NCBI GenBank assembly: GCA_041690355.1
Contig: JAWLHK010000001.1
Location: forward strand, 124,001 to 188,000
Length of the DNA: 64,000 nt
Direction: 5' to 3'
DNA from: JAWLHK01 sp041690355 [NCBI: bacterium]
Lineage (GTDB): Bacteria; J088; JAWLBW01
How positions within the stretch are numbered: the first letter of the stretch is position 1; each line of letters opens with the position of its first letter. Both the position numbers and the translations under genes were made by a program. The notes beneath the pieces are model-generated. The model made no database searches. It saw only the letters and a list, made by a program, of their open reading frames with translations, and was not told the origin of the DNA. Below, piece after piece: positions 49,539-59,640 of this stretch.

Positions 49539-49931
49539 CTACTTCTTCTCGAAATCGAGCGAGAGCGAATTCACGCAATAGCGCAGGCCCGTCGGTCGGG
49601 GCCCGTCGCGGAACACGTGCCCGAGATGCGCTCCGCAGCGTGCACAGTGAATCTCGGTGCGCACCATGCCATAGGCGCGATCCTCTTCGGTCTCGACGCG
49701 ATCGTCGGCCAGCGGCGCGAAGAAGCTCGGCCAGCCCGACCCCGATTCGAACTTCGTGTCGGAGCTGAACAGCTCGAGGCCGCAGGCGACGCAGTGGTAG
49801 ACGCCGCTATCCTGCAGATGATAGTACTTGCCCGTGAACGCGCGCTCGGTTCCCTTGTGGCGAACGATTTCGAACTGTTCGGGCGTCAGTTTCTTCTGCA
49901 GCTCTTCATCCGAGAGTTTAATCTTGTCCAT
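49539..49931 (-). CDS. msrB: Peptide-methionine (R)-S-oxide reductase MsrB
   Basis: The start is 49931 ([20 protein letters not shown]), where MsrB proteins begin. The 130-residue product repairs methionine-R-sulfoxide in proteins. It has the two structural zinc CxxC pairs (CVACG and CARCG), the catalytic motif [11 protein letters not shown] with the resolving-type Cys, and conserved [12 protein letters not shown]. Length and motifs match MsrB exactly; there is no MsrA fusion. Confidence 0.95.
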   Translation of the reverse strand: MDKIKLSDEELQKKLTPEQFEIVRHKGTERAFTGKYYHLQDSGVYHCVACGLELFSSDTKFESGSGWPSFFAPLADDRVETEEDRAYGMVRTEIHCARCGAHLGHVFRDGPRPTGLRYCVNSLSLDFEKK

Positions 49932-50062
49932 GTCTGGATCGTACCCGATTCCCGGGCGCGGCGGAACGTTCGGGCCTGCAGGGCGAAGCGGCAAGGGGTA
50001 CAATGCCCGGTGCCCGCACCCGTTACGTTTCACCTGCCCCGCTTCAGTTCGAGGAGAGTTCC

Positions 50063-52273
50063 ATGCCGGCGTTGAGTATTATCCTGGCCGCGATCGCCGC
50101 CGTCGCCCCCGTCACCGCAGAGACGCATGCCGCTCCCATTACCCATGCCACGGCCCCTGCGGATGCCGCCGCACCCCAAAGCATGCCTGCCGATGCCCCC
50201 CTGCCGGCGGCGACGCCCGTGAGTTCGCCGACGCCCGCGATGCCGGAGTCCCGCGCCGATGCAGCCTGGCCCGGATCGACCACGATGAGCGCCGCCGCCC
50301 TTGCCGGAAGCGCCCTCGAGCTGACGGTGACGGCCACCCGGCTGGAACAGGACGTATTTACCCTGCCGCCCATGACGTCGGTCATCGAGGCGCGTCTCGG
50401 TCAGGTGCCGATGGATCAGACCCCCGATCTGCTGCGCACGACCCCGGGGGTACTCATCCAGAAGAGCAATCACGGCGGCGGCTCTCCGTTTCTGCACGGT
50501 CTCACCGGCAAACAGGTACTTTTGCTGGTCGACGGCGTGCGCATGAACAATTCCATCTACCGCTACGGTCCCCACCAGTACCTCAACACGGTAGATCCGT
50601 ATCAGATCCGGCGCATCGAAATCGTCGGGGGTCCCGGCTCGGTGCTCTACGGATCCGACGCCCTCGGCGGGGTCGTCAACATCCTCACTGACGAGCCGTC
50701 GGGACGCGCCGGGGCAGGCTTCGCGCTCGGCGGCGAGACGGCCGATGCTTCGCTGCGCGGCCGCTTCGAGTTTCAGGGATCCGCAGAGGAAACCGGGTGG
50801 CTGCTCGGCGCCAGCGCGCATCGCTTCGGCAACCTGCGCGCGGGGGGCGACGTCGGGGTCCAGCCGCATACGGCCTACGAGGCGCTGGCGGCCGACGCCA
50901 AGGTGCGCCACCGCCTGTCTGCCCGGTTCACGCTTACCGGCGCGGCCCAGTATGTGCGCCAGTTCGACGTGCCCAAGAGCAACGAGATGCTGCTCGGCGG
51001 CAAGACGGCCTATTTCTACGAGCCGCAGGTGCGCCTGTTGACCTATGCCCAGGCCGACGGGCGCGATCTCGGCGCCGTTCTGTTCGACGCCGTGCGCCTG
51101 AACGTCAATTTTCAGCTGCACGAAGAGGGCGAGGTCATCCGCGACACGCCGACCGCTCCCGAGATCCGTGAGCGCACGGCGGTGCGCACGCCGGGCGCGT
51201 TCGTCCACTTCACGCGGACCCTCGGTGAGCGCAATACCCTCGGTTACGGCGGCGAACTGTATGCCGATCGAATCGCGAGTGAAGCCGAAGAGCGTTCAGG
51301 CACCGGCGTGGTGCCGCGGCGGCCCACCTTTCCCGACGATGCGCGCTACACATCGTGGGGAGCCTATCTCCAGGATGCGTGGCGTCCCCTCGATTCGCTG
51401 CACCTTCTCGCCGGCGGCCGCTACTCGCGTTTCCGCGCCGACGGTTCGCTCCCCTCTTCGCTCAGCGGACGACCGGTCGCCCTCGCGCTCGACGCCGACG
51501 ACTGGACCGGCAGCGCCGGCGCCGTCTGGGAATTTCTCTCCGGCCTCGCCGTCGCCGGCCAGGTCGCCCAAGGGTTCCGCGCGCCGAACATGGAAGACTT
51601 CTTCGGCAAGGTCGACTTCGCGCGCGAGATCCCGAACCCGCAGCTGCGTCCCGAGAAGTCACTCGACTGGGAGGGGGGGCTGCGGCTGCGCCGCGCCGGC
51701 GTGCGCGCCGAGGCATTCTACTTCGACAGCCGCTACCGGGATCTGATCGATCGCGCAGACGTGCGTCTCGACATCGACGGCGACGGCACGCTCGACACGG
51801 TGGCCCAGCGCCGGAACATCGGCCGCGCGCGCATCCGGGGTGTGGCGGGAGGGCTCACGTGGAACCCCGATCCGCTGGAGCTGTTCGCGACCTACAGCTG
51901 GACGAAGGGAGACACGCTGGAGCACGTCGGCGGCGAGTGGACGCCGACGGAGCCGCTGCGGCGCATCCCGCCGCAACTCGGCGCGGGCGGAATCCGCTGG
52001 TTGTGGGCGACGCAAAGTTTCGCCGGCGCCGAGGTGGAGTGGGCCGACCGGCAGGATCGGCTCGCACCGGGCGACATCAGCGACCCCCGCATCGGTCCGG
52101 GGGGAACACCGGGGTATGCCGTGCTGCACCTGCGCGGCGGCATCGATTTCGGGGAGGACGGCCGCCTGCTGCTCGGCCTCGAGAACGTGTTCGACCGCCA
52201 GTACAAGGATCACGGTTCGGGCATCTGGTACGCCGGCCGCAACGCCTACGTGGAATACCGCATCGGGCTCTAG
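50063..52273 (+). CDS. TonB-dependent outer-membrane receptor
   Basis: The start is 50063 with GAGGAG six bases upstream. The 736-residue product has a signal peptide ([20 protein letters not shown]), a Pro/Ala linker, and a plug domain (about 95-205) with [50 protein letters not shown] and [21 protein letters not shown] 22-strand barrel follows, with GYRAPN-like [15 protein letters not shown] and [16 protein letters not shown], ending [26 protein letters not shown]. The ligand, for example a siderophore, vitamin or metal complex, cannot be told; no transport genes are adjacent. Confidence 0.93.
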   Translation: MPALSIILAAIAAVAPVTAETHAAPITHATAPADAAAPQSMPADAPLPAATPVSSPTPAMPESRADAAWPGSTTMSAAALAGSALELTVTATRLEQDVFTLPPMTSVIEARLGQVPMDQTPDLLRTTPGVLIQKSNHGGGSPFLHGLTGKQVLLLVDGVRMNNSIYRYGPHQYLNTVDPYQIRRIEIVGGPGSVLYGSDALGGVVNILTDEPSGRAGAGFALGGETADASLRGRFEFQGSAEETGWLLGASAHRFGNLRAGGDVGVQPHTAYEALAADAKVRHRLSARFTLTGAAQYVRQFDVPKSNEMLLGGKTAYFYEPQVRLLTYAQADGRDLGAVLFDAVRLNVNFQLHEEGEVIRDTPTAPEIRERTAVRTPGAFVHFTRTLGERNTLGYGGELYADRIASEAEERSGTGVVPRRPTFPDDARYTSWGAYLQDAWRPLDSLHLLAGGRYSRFRADGSLPSSLSGRPVALALDADDWTGSAGAVWEFLSGLAVAGQVAQGFRAPNMEDFFGKVDFAREIPNPQLRPEKSLDWEGGLRLRRAGVRAEAFYFDSRYRDLIDRADVRLDIDGDGTLDTVAQRRNIGRARIRGVAGGLTWNPDPLELFATYSWTKGDTLEHVGGEWTPTEPLRRIPPQLGAGGIRWLWATQSFAGAEVEWADRQDRLAPGDISDPRIGPGGTPGYAVLHLRGGIDFGEDGRLLLGLENVFDRQYKDHGSGIWYAGRNAYVEYRIGL

Positions 52274-52318
52274 CAGGGGGAAGTATTCCGGCGCGGAAGA
52301 ACGCGCCCCGAACAAATA

Positions 52319-52352
52319 ACGGCCGGCCGCACCCGCCCGGGCGGCCGGCCGT
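52319..52352. terminator. Hairpin between convergent receptor and RCC1 genes
   Basis: A perfect 12-bp stem (ACGGCCGGCCGC and its complement) with a 10-nt loop; on the minus strand it is followed by TTATTTGTT. Probable terminator for one or both genes. Confidence 0.7.
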
Positions 52353-52370
52353 CTGCTTACGGGAGAGAGC

Positions 52371-53750
52371 CTAAAATGCTCCTCGTCCCCAACACCAGAG
52401 CTCGCCGCCCAGGCGCATGGCGCAGGTCTGATCGCCCCCGGCCTGTACGGCCGACCAGTCGTACCGATCGCTGACCTGCACCGGGGCCGCGACCGATCCC
52501 GGCAGGCCCGAACCGAGCTGGCCCGCGCCGTTACTGCCCCAGCACCAGAGCGTACGATTGTACTTGAGGCCGCAGGAGTGCGCGCCGCCGGCGCTCACCC
52601 GGCTCCAGTCGACCGCGGCACCGACACGTACCGGAACCGTATGCGTCCCCTCGACGCCGAGCTGGCGCGCATCGTTGGCCCCCCAGCACCACAGCTCGCC
52701 CCCCACCGTCGTGGCGCACGTGTGCCGTTTACCCGCCGCGACAGAGATCCAGCGCTTGTCGGCGCCGATGAGGCGGGGGTAGGACGTATCCTCGTCGGCA
52801 GTGCCGATCTGCCCGTCGGCGTCGTCACCCCAGCACCATAGCGAATTGTCGCTGCGGATGCCGCAGGTGTGGAAATCCCCCGCCGTCAGATCGATCCAGT
52901 TGGTACCAATCCCGACGCGAATGGGCTTGCGCGATTCGATGACATGATTTTCGCCCAGCTGGCCCGAGACGTTGTCGCCCCAGCACCACAGGGTGCGGTC
53001 GGTCTTGATGCCGCAGCTGTGATCGCGGCCGGCGACGACGAAGCGCCACCCGGGCGCATCCCCTTCGGGCGCATCGACGGCGAACGGCACAGGTTGCGGG
53101 TTCGCCGCCACGGAGGTCAACTGGTCCTGGCCGTTTGCCCCCCAGCAGTACAGCGCCCCGTCGTCGCGGACCGCGCACGTGTGCGCCGCGCCCGCACCGA
53201 CGGAGACCCAGGCATCGCTTTCGTCGATCGCCGCCGGCTCAGAACCGGATCCGGCGTGCCCGAGCTGCCCCTGCGCATTGGCCCCCCAGCAGAGCAGACG
53301 GCCGTCGCTGCGCACCCGGCACCCATGGTTCTCCCCGAGCGAGATCGTGCGCGCCGCCAGCTGCAGCCAGCGCTCGGCCGAAGCCGCCGGACCCGTTACC
53401 GTGCCGTCGAACGCATGAACCTCGACACGCCAGACGTCGCCGTATCCCGTGCGGTCCGTGGCGATCGCGGTGGCATCATCGGCAAATCCCTGCGGCTCGC
53501 CGTCGCGGAACCAGCGGTAGCGATACGTCAGCGTATCGCCGTCGAGATCCTCGGCGGGCCGTTCGAGCTCGACCCAGATCGGTCCGTCGCTGACGGCCAT
53601 GCGCGGCTCGATGCGCACCCGCGGCGCGGTCGGCGCCGTATTGGCCAGCGGCATCAGGCCGTCGCCCGAACCCGTGCCCGTCGTCGTCTTCTTGTCTCCG
53701 CAGGCCGCCAGCACCGGCAGCAGCAACAGCGCCGCAATCCACATGCGCAT
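52371..53750 (-). CDS. RCC1-repeat lipoprotein
   Basis: The 459-residue product has a lipobox (LAAC, Cys17), a Ig/fibronectin-like segment (about 40-130, RVRIEPRMAVSDGPIWVELE) and about seven RCC1 repeats (about 135-459). Each carries the pattern 'G..H.C....DG.L.CWG.N..GQLG' (e.g. DGRLLCWGANAQGQLGHAG and NSLWCWGDDADGQIG). The Cys pairs within each repeat suggest disulfide-stabilised blades, expected for a secreted propeller. RCC1 repeats make a seven-bladed beta-propeller. Surface or periplasmic binding function inferred; partner unknown. Confidence 0.93.
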   Translation of the reverse strand: MRMWIAALLLLPVLAACGDKKTTTGTGSGDGLMPLANTAPTAPRVRIEPRMAVSDGPIWVELERPAEDLDGDTLTYRYRWFRDGEPQGFADDATAIATDRTGYGDVWRVEVHAFDGTVTGPAASAERWLQLAARTISLGENHGCRVRSDGRLLCWGANAQGQLGHAGSGSEPAAIDESDAWVSVGAGAAHTCAVRDDGALYCWGANGQDQLTSVAANPQPVPFAVDAPEGDAPGWRFVVAGRDHSCGIKTDRTLWCWGDNVSGQLGENHVIESRKPIRVGIGTNWIDLTAGDFHTCGIRSDNSLWCWGDDADGQIGTADEDTSYPRLIGADKRWISVAAGKRHTCATTVGGELWCWGANDARQLGVEGTHTVPVRVGAAVDWSRVSAGGAHSCGLKYNRTLWCWGSNGAGQLGSGLPGSVAAPVQVSDRYDWSAVQAGGDQTCAMRLGGELWCWGRGAF

Positions 53751-53890
53751 CTTCGATTCCCCCCTTCGCGGTTACGCGAACAACCCACTCTCCTTTCAGT
53801 CTAGGGGTGGGCGGTCGGGAGTTCGAGCGTTCACGAAGGGGAAAAATACACGCGGCCTGCGAGGGCTTGACAGCAGGCTGCGCGAGGCGG

Positions 53891-54109
53891 TCAGGATGCG
53901 GCGCCGCGGCGCACGAGACGCAGCGCAGAGGCGATCCCCTTATAGAGGCCGCCGCAGAAGACAATCCAGAAGACGATCGATTCGCCGGCGGGGCTGCCCG
54001 CCGCCGTCAGGCGGTATACCCAGGAAGCAACGATCGCGCCTGCCCAGCCGCCGAGGGCGCCCGTGACCAGAAGCAGGGCCGCCCAGGCATTGCGGCGCCC
54101 GCGGGTCAT
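53891..54109 (-). CDS. Small membrane protein co-translated with MscS
   Basis: The 72-residue product has two hydrophobic helices (AWAALLLVTGALGGWAGAIV; SIVFWIVFCGGLYKGIASAL) and a basic end. Its ATG overlaps the TGA of the mscS gene (ATGA at 54106-54109), so it is downstream in the same transcript. Unknown family; a role at the membrane near the channel is possible only by context. Confidence 0.7.
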   Translation of the reverse strand: MTRGRRNAWAALLLVTGALGGWAGAIVASWVYRLTAAGSPAGESIVFWIVFCGGLYKGIASALRLVRRGAAS

Positions 54110-55344
54110 GCGCGTTCGAACCCGGCCGCCAGCCGGCGGGCACCTTCAACCACGTCGGCCCCCGACGGCTGCTGGTAGACACGCAGGCCGAATTCCGGCG
54201 CAATAGCGAAGAGGTGGTCGAAGATATCGGACTGGACGGCCTCATAGGCCACCCAGTCGGTGCGGTTCGCGAAGCAGTACACCTCGAGCGGGAGCCCCTG
54301 CGGCGTCGGCTGCAGCTGACGGCACATCAGCGTCATGCCCGTATGAATGCCCGGGTGTTGACGGAGATAGTTTTCGACGTAGACGCGAAAGGTGCCCACG
54401 TTCGTCAGCCGGCGCGCGTTGGCGATCATGCCCGGCTCGGGCGCGTGAAGGGCGTTGTGCCGGCGCAGGTCTTCGCGCTTGGCATCCACGTAATCGGTGA
54501 GCAGCACGAAGGTGCGCAGACGTTCCATCTCGGCATCCTCGAGATGCCTGACCGATCCGGCGTCCACGAAGATCGACCGTTTGATGCGCCGCCCGCCGCT
54601 CAGCGGCATGGTACGCCAGTTCTTGAAGCCCTGGCTGATGAGCGTGTAGGTGGGGATTGTCGTGACGGTCTTGTCCCAGTTTTCGACCTTCACGCTGTGC
54701 AGCGCGATGTCGATGACGACACCGTCGGCGTTCTGGCCGGGCATCTCGATCCAGTCGTCGACCCGCAGCATGTCGTTGCCCGCGAGCTGCACGCTGGCGA
54801 CGAAGCTGAGCAGCGTATCCTTGAAGACGAGCATGAGCACCGCGGTCATGGCGCCGATGCCGCTCAGGAAGAACCACGGAGACTTGTCGAGCAGCGTGGC
54901 CACGGCCACGATCGCGGCGACGATGAACAGCAGCAGCTGCGCGATCTGCACGTAGCCTTTGATGGGGCGCACGCGGCTCTGCGGTTTTGACGCATAGTAG
55001 ACGTTCAAGGCGCTCAGCAATCCGTTGACCGCGAGGGCGACCAGGATGACGACGGCGGTCCCCGACAGCCGGCTGAGCGCATGTGCGATCCGCTCGTGCA
55101 GCGGAAGGACGGCGGCACCGAAGTAGACGACGAGCGCCGGCGCCAGATCGGCGATGCGCCGGAAAACGCCGTGGCTTTCCAGATAATCGTCCCACCGGAA
55201 CTGAGTTTCCCGGGCGATGCGCCCGAGCACGTGACGCGAAAGGTACCGCGCGACGAGATGCGTCACGAGGGCGGCCGCGGCCAGCCCCCCGAGATAGGCC
55301 GCGTATTCTGCGAGGGGATACTTGTCGAACCAGTCAGCCAGCAT
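54106..55344 (-). CDS. MscS-family mechanosensitive channel (YbdG-like)
   Basis: The 412-residue product has several N-terminal membrane helices. The pore helix and beta domain then read LSFVASVQLAGNDMLRVDDW and IEMPGQNADGVVIDIALHSV, with KVENWDKTVTTIPTYTLISQ and a C-terminal cytoplasmic domain. The 'GNDMLR.GDWIEMPG..ADGDV.DI.LHTVKV.NWD.T..TIPT' stretch is closest to YbdG-type MscS proteins (about 415 residues), which answer osmotic downshock weakly. Length agrees. Confidence 0.93.
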   Translation of the reverse strand: MLADWFDKYPLAEYAAYLGGLAAAALVTHLVARYLSRHVLGRIARETQFRWDDYLESHGVFRRIADLAPALVVYFGAAVLPLHERIAHALSRLSGTAVVILVALAVNGLLSALNVYYASKPQSRVRPIKGYVQIAQLLLFIVAAIVAVATLLDKSPWFFLSGIGAMTAVLMLVFKDTLLSFVASVQLAGNDMLRVDDWIEMPGQNADGVVIDIALHSVKVENWDKTVTTIPTYTLISQGFKNWRTMPLSGGRRIKRSIFVDAGSVRHLEDAEMERLRTFVLLTDYVDAKREDLRRHNALHAPEPGMIANARRLTNVGTFRVYVENYLRQHPGIHTGMTLMCRQLQPTPQGLPLEVYCFANRTDWVAYEAVQSDIFDHLFAIAPEFGLRVYQQPSGADVVEGARRLAAGFERA

Positions 55345-55381
55345 TTCGACAGTCGTCTCCTTTCGTCGTTATACTGAATCG

Positions 55382-55810
55382 ATGGACGAGAGCCTTCTTT
55401 ACATCAATGCAACGCTCTCCATCCCCCTGCGCGAGCTGCGCTTCGCGTTCAGCCGCGCGGGCGGCGCGGGCGGGCAGAACGTGAACAAGGTCAACACGCG
55501 CGTGGAGCTGCGCTTCGACATCGCGGGCTCGCCTTCGCTCGACGAGCGTCAGCGCGCGGTGCTCTGCCGGCGCCTTGCCAACCGAATCGACGGCGAGGGC
55601 GTCCTGCACCTGGTCGCGGCCACGGCCCGCACGCAGCTGGCCAACCGCGAGGCGGCCGTCGAGCGCTTGCGCGAGCTGCTGCGCGCGGCCCTGGTGCCGC
55701 CCCGCCCGCGCAAGGCGACCCGCCCGACCCGGGCGTCGAAAGAACGCCGCGTCAACGAAAAAAAGACGCACGGCGCCAAAAAGTCTTCGCGCCGGTGGCG
55801 GCCCGAATAA
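55382..55810 (+). CDS. arfB: Alternative ribosome-rescue factor ArfB (peptidyl-tRNA hydrolase)
   Basis: The start is 55382 (MDESLLYINATLSIPLRELR). The 142-residue product has the class-I release-factor catalytic motif GGQ (residues 30-32, GAGGQNVNKVNTRVELRFD) and a strongly basic C-terminal tail (KKTHGAKKSSRRW) that in ArfB/YaeJ enters the mRNA channel of stalled ribosomes. Length equals YaeJ (about 140). It hydrolyses peptidyl-tRNA on non-stop ribosomes. Together with rqcH in the same window it gives two independent ribosome-rescue activities. Confidence 0.94.
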   Translation: MDESLLYINATLSIPLRELRFAFSRAGGAGGQNVNKVNTRVELRFDIAGSPSLDERQRAVLCRRLANRIDGEGVLHLVAATARTQLANREAAVERLRELLRAALVPPRPRKATRPTRASKERRVNEKKTHGAKKSSRRWRPE

Positions 55811-55825
55811 GCGGACCAGAAAAAC

Positions 55826-56191
55826 TCAGAACGGCTTCACGCCGCCGAGCCAGGCAGCCGCGATGGCCAAGGCGAGCACCACGAACCACATGGCGCGGGC
55901 GGCGCCGGGCATCCGGCCGACGACCGCGACGAGGGCGCCCAGAGCCACCCAGATCACGACCTTGACGGTCACCCACGCCGGCCACTCCTTTACGATGCCC
56001 ATGCGCGCGAGCAGCCCGAAGCCGCCGACCAAGGCCAGCAGAAGACCGACCCCGTGGCTGATGATCGAAGCCTTGCGCCAGGGGGCCTGTTTTCCTCCGC
56101 CGGCGACGGCGTTCAGGATCAGGGCGCCGAATCCCATCAGGACGAGAAAGACGCCGGCGAGGTGAAGAACCTTATAGAATTCGAAAGACAT
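55826..56191 (-). CDS. Four-helix membrane protein (SirB/CopD-like)
   Basis: The start is 56191 (MSFEFYKVLHLAGVFLVLMG) preceded by AAGGGAAC. The 121-residue product has four transmembrane helices with a conserved early 'YK.LH..G' motif, as in SirB2-like or CopD-like small membrane proteins. The function of these families is largely unknown. It ends 16 nt from the convergent arfB gene and is downstream of topA. Confidence 0.7.
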   Translation of the reverse strand: MSFEFYKVLHLAGVFLVLMGFGALILNAVAGGGKQAPWRKASIISHGVGLLLALVGGFGLLARMGIVKEWPAWVTVKVVIWVALGALVAVVGRMPGAARAMWFVVLALAIAAAWLGGVKPF

Positions 56192-56229
56192 GCGAGACGT
56201 TCCCTTGAAAGGGATCATCGTACTCGCGT

Positions 56230-58074
56230 TCAGCCGCCGGTTCCACCCGAAGAGACCGTTTCCTTCGGTAAATCGGCCTCGTTTCCGGCTGCCGGCTCGG
56301 GCGCCGGTCGCGTGCCGCGGCACTCGGGGTATCGCGTGCAGCCGTAGAAGGAACCGAATTTCCCCTCGCGCAGGCGCATGAGCGCGTGGCAGCGGGGGCA
56401 GCGCATCTCGCCGGCGGGCGCCGACTCGGCCCACCGCTTGCGCGCCGCGGCGAGCTGGCCCGTGAAATCGGCATACCACTCGCGCAGATAGGCGATGCGC
56501 TCCAGTTTATGCTCTGCGATCCGGTCCAGCGAAGCCTCCATGGCCGCCGTGTACGTGGGCTCGAGCAGGTCGGGAACGCCGCCGGCCAGAAAGGCATCGA
56601 CCTGCAGGCCGAGTTCGGTGGGATAAAGGGCAGGCGACTTCTTCTTCTCTTCCTGCGCGACGTAGCCGCGCTTGCGCAGCACGTCGAGGGTGCTGCTGTA
56701 GGTCGAAGGGCGACCGATGCCGAGGCGCTTCATCGTTTCGATGAGGGTCGCCTCCTTGTAGCGCGGCGGGGGCGAAGTCTTCTTCGTTTCGCTGTCGACC
56801 GTCTTCACGTCGAGCCGATCGCCCGCCGTGAGCGACGGCACGGCGTCTTCGTCGCCGTCTTCCTCATCGTCGGCGACATCGCCGATGGCGAGAAACCCCG
56901 GTTCGACGAGCCGCATGCCCACCGCGCGCAACGTGAGGTCCTCGGCGGCGACGGTGACCGTCGTGCGGTCGAAGCGCGCCGGCCGCGCCTGACTGGCCAC
57001 GAAGCGTTTCCAGATCAGGGCGTAGAGGGCCGCCTCTTCTTTCGTCAAGTCGGGAATCCGCCCGCGTTCGGGCTCGGTCGGGCGGATACACTCGTGCGCT
57101 TCCTGGCTGTCGGCCTTGTTCCGGTAGACCGGCGGCTTTTCGGGGAGCGCATCGGGAAAGTGTTTTTCGAGGATGCGCCGGGCCGCCTCCTGCGCCTCGG
57201 GGGCCACCGTGACCGAATCGGTGCGGATGTAGGTTATGAAGCCCCCCTCGAACAGCTTCTGCGCCACCCGGCTCGTCAGATCCGTCTTCCACCCGAGGCG
57301 CGTACCCGCCGCCTTGAGCAGTGAGCTGGTCTCGAACGGCGGCTTCGGTTTGCGATCGACCGGACTCGTGTCGACCGACTGCACGCGGTGCTCGGCCCGC
57401 TCGAGCACGGCGACGACGTCTTTCGGCTCTGCCTCGAACTGGGTCAGCCGCAGCTTGCCGTTGTCGTCGATGTCGGCCAGGCCGGCCACGAGACCGTTGG
57501 CATAGGTGACCCGCACGGTCCAGTAGCGGCGATCCTGAAAGGCCAGGCGCTCGCGTTCGCGGCTGCAGATCAGGTGCAGTACGCAGCTCTGCACGCGCCC
57601 CGCCGAGAGCCGGTCGCCCAGCGGCTTGAGCTCGGGCGAAAGCGTATAGCCGACCAGGCGATCGAGAATACGCCGCGCCTGCTGCGCCTCGACGAGCGCG
57701 ACGTCGAGGGTGCGCGGCTTCGCGAGCGCCTTCGTGACGGCCCCCTTGGTGATCTCGTGGAATTCGGCGCGGACCGGATCGGTCAGATCGAGCACCTGGG
57801 CCACGTGCCAGGCAATGGCTTCGCCCTCCCGATCGGGGTCGGTCGCCAGAATGATTCGTTCGGCCCGGGCGGCCGCGCGCCGGAGCGACTCGACCATGTC
57901 GCGCTTCTTCTCGTCGACCTCGTAGGCGGCCTCGAACGAACGGGTGTCGACGCCGAGCGTGCGGGCGGGCAGATCGCGGAAGTGGCCGACGGTCGACTGG
58001 ATCTGGTAGCCGTCGCCCAGAATCTGGCGGAGCTTCTTGATCTTGTTCGGCGATTCGATGATCAGCAGGTCCAT
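56230..58074 (-). CDS. topA: DNA topoisomerase I (type IA)
   Basis: The 614-residue product relaxes negative supercoils. It has the TOPRIM domain with IIESPNKIKKL and DPDREG (79-84), the active-site Tyr282 in FITYIRTDSV, and SAGRVQSCVLHLI and GIGRPSTYSSTLDVLRKRGY. It has a single C-terminal zinc motif (CPRCHALMRLREGKFGSFYG, CTRYPEC), fewer than the three to four of E. coli TopA, and an acidic insert (DDEEDGDEDAVP) near residue 400. It is shorter than E. coli TopA (865) mainly by the C-terminal fingers; essential for growth in most bacteria. Confidence 0.94.
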   Translation of the reverse strand: MDLLIIESPNKIKKLRQILGDGYQIQSTVGHFRDLPARTLGVDTRSFEAAYEVDEKKRDMVESLRRAAARAERIILATDPDREGEAIAWHVAQVLDLTDPVRAEFHEITKGAVTKALAKPRTLDVALVEAQQARRILDRLVGYTLSPELKPLGDRLSAGRVQSCVLHLICSRERERLAFQDRRYWTVRVTYANGLVAGLADIDDNGKLRLTQFEAEPKDVVAVLERAEHRVQSVDTSPVDRKPKPPFETSSLLKAAGTRLGWKTDLTSRVAQKLFEGGFITYIRTDSVTVAPEAQEAARRILEKHFPDALPEKPPVYRNKADSQEAHECIRPTEPERGRIPDLTKEEAALYALIWKRFVASQARPARFDRTTVTVAAEDLTLRAVGMRLVEPGFLAIGDVADDEEDGDEDAVPSLTAGDRLDVKTVDSETKKTSPPPRYKEATLIETMKRLGIGRPSTYSSTLDVLRKRGYVAQEEKKKSPALYPTELGLQVDAFLAGGVPDLLEPTYTAAMEASLDRIAEHKLERIAYLREWYADFTGQLAAARKRWAESAPAGEMRCPRCHALMRLREGKFGSFYGCTRYPECRGTRPAPEPAAGNEADLPKETVSSGGTGG

Positions 58075-58135
58075 GGGGGCCTACAGTGTAGCAGACGCCC
58101 GGGCGAGCTGACGTGTGCCCGGCGCTTCGCCGATT

Positions 58136-59443
58136 CTATACGAAGATGGCGGTCAGCACCAGCCCCGCGACCGTAAAGTAGAGGATGATGCCGGTGACGT
58201 CGATGATCGTCGTCACCAGCGGCGCCGAGCTGCTGGCGGGGTCGAAGCCGGCGCGGCGCAGCATGAAGGGGAGCGTGGATCCGATGAACGTCCCCCAGAG
58301 CACGATACCGAGGATGCTCAGGGAGACCGTGAAGGCAACCCCCAGGTAGTTCGGGCCGTATTCGCCGAAGAGCCACTCCCAGAGCACGACGCGCAGGAGG
58401 CCGAGCGCGGCGAGAATGCCGCCCAGGATGGCGCCGGTGATGAACTCCCGTCGCACCACCCGCCACCAGTCGCTGAGGCGCACTTCGGAGAGGGCCATGG
58501 CGCGCACGACCAGCGTGGCCGCCTGCGAACCCGAATTTCCCCCGCTGCTGATGATGAGCGGCAGAAACAGGGCGAGCACCACGGCGCGCGCGATATCGTC
58601 GGCGAAATAGCTCATGGCGGTCGCCGTGAGCAGCCCGCCGAAAAACAGGGCCGCCAGCCAGCCGCCGCGCTTGCGCACCATGTCGGCAATCGAGGTTTCG
58701 AGATAGGGCGCCTCGAGCGACTCGGTGCCGCCGAGTTTGTGGATGTCTTCGGTAGCTTCTTCGTTCACGACGTCGACGATGTCGTCGACGGTGATGACGC
58801 CGACCATGCGCCCCGCATCGTCGACGACCGGAACGACGATGAACCCGTATTCGCGGAAAATGCGGCTGACGCGCTCCTGATCGTCGTCTTCGCGCACACT
58901 CACGACCTCGGGCTCCATGATGTTGGCCACGAGCTCGCTGCGCGGCGCCATCATGAGCTGACGCAGGGTAACCACGCCGACCAGTCGCCCCTGTGCGTCG
59001 ATGACGTACTGGTAGTAAATCGTTTCAGCCTGCCCGTGCGCCTGGATGCGGACGTAGCGGATGGCCTCGTCGGCGTTCATCTCGGGCCGCAGGATGATGA
59101 AGCGGGGATTCATGATCCCGCCGGCTTCATCCTCGGCGTACGAGAGCAGCGCGGTCACTTCATGGCGCGTGTTCGTATCGAGGGCCGCGAGCAGCGGCGA
59201 ACGCTCGTCGGGTTCCATCTCCTGCAGCAGGTCGGCCAGATCGTCGGGGGGGAGCAGGCGAATCCAGTGGCGCCGCAGCTCTTCGGGAAAGACGCGGAAC
59301 AGTTCTGCCTGGTCGCGCGCCGACAGTGTCTGCAGCAGATCGTCGGCCTCGGTGGCCGGCAGCGCGCGAAACGCCTCGACCCGCTCAGGGCCCGAGAGCG
59401 CCGACCATGCATCCAGCAGTTCCGCAGCGGTAACGCGATCCAT
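58136..59443 (-). CDS. mgtE: Magnesium transporter MgtE, paralogue 2
   Basis: The 435-residue product has the MgtE architecture: an N domain (about 1-110, DDLADLLQEMEPDERSPLLA), a CBS pair (about 125-250; MNPRFIILRPEMNADEAIRY, DDAGRMVGVITVDDIVDVVN) and a five-helix membrane domain with PLIISSGGNSGSQAATLVVR and GTFIGSTLPFMLRRAGFDPA. It is full length and shares the conserved blocks with the copy at 42061. An array of heptamers begins 2 nt upstream of its start codon. Confidence 0.95.
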   Translation of the reverse strand: MDRVTAAELLDAWSALSGPERVEAFRALPATEADDLLQTLSARDQAELFRVFPEELRRHWIRLLPPDDLADLLQEMEPDERSPLLAALDTNTRHEVTALLSYAEDEAGGIMNPRFIILRPEMNADEAIRYVRIQAHGQAETIYYQYVIDAQGRLVGVVTLRQLMMAPRSELVANIMEPEVVSVREDDDQERVSRIFREYGFIVVPVVDDAGRMVGVITVDDIVDVVNEEATEDIHKLGGTESLEAPYLETSIADMVRKRGGWLAALFFGGLLTATAMSYFADDIARAVVLALFLPLIISSGGNSGSQAATLVVRAMALSEVRLSDWWRVVRREFITGAILGGILAALGLLRVVLWEWLFGEYGPNYLGVAFTVSLSILGIVLWGTFIGSTLPFMLRRAGFDPASSSAPLVTTIIDVTGIILYFTVAGLVLTAIFV

Positions 59444-59444
59444 T

Positions 59445-59493
59445 CGACTTACGACTTACGAGTGACGAGTGACGAGTGACGAGTGACGAAGAA
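59445..59493 (+). repeat. Heptameric tandem array, families CGACTTA and CGAGTGA
   Basis: Seven 7-bp units in one phase: two CGACTTA, four identical CGAGTGA and one CGAAGAA. It starts 2 nt from the mgtE start codon. The complement TCACTCG occurs in the array at 37434. Confidence 0.9.
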
Positions 59494-59640
59494 GCGGCAC
59501 GGTAGCGAAATACGCATCCACATGACACGCGGTCTGGAGCGAAAAGCGAGGAACGAAAAATCGTTGCTCAGGGTATCCCGTCAGAATACCACGGAACCGC
59601 TGCGCTTGCGGAAGCGGTTCCCCACATGGGGGCCGGTAGA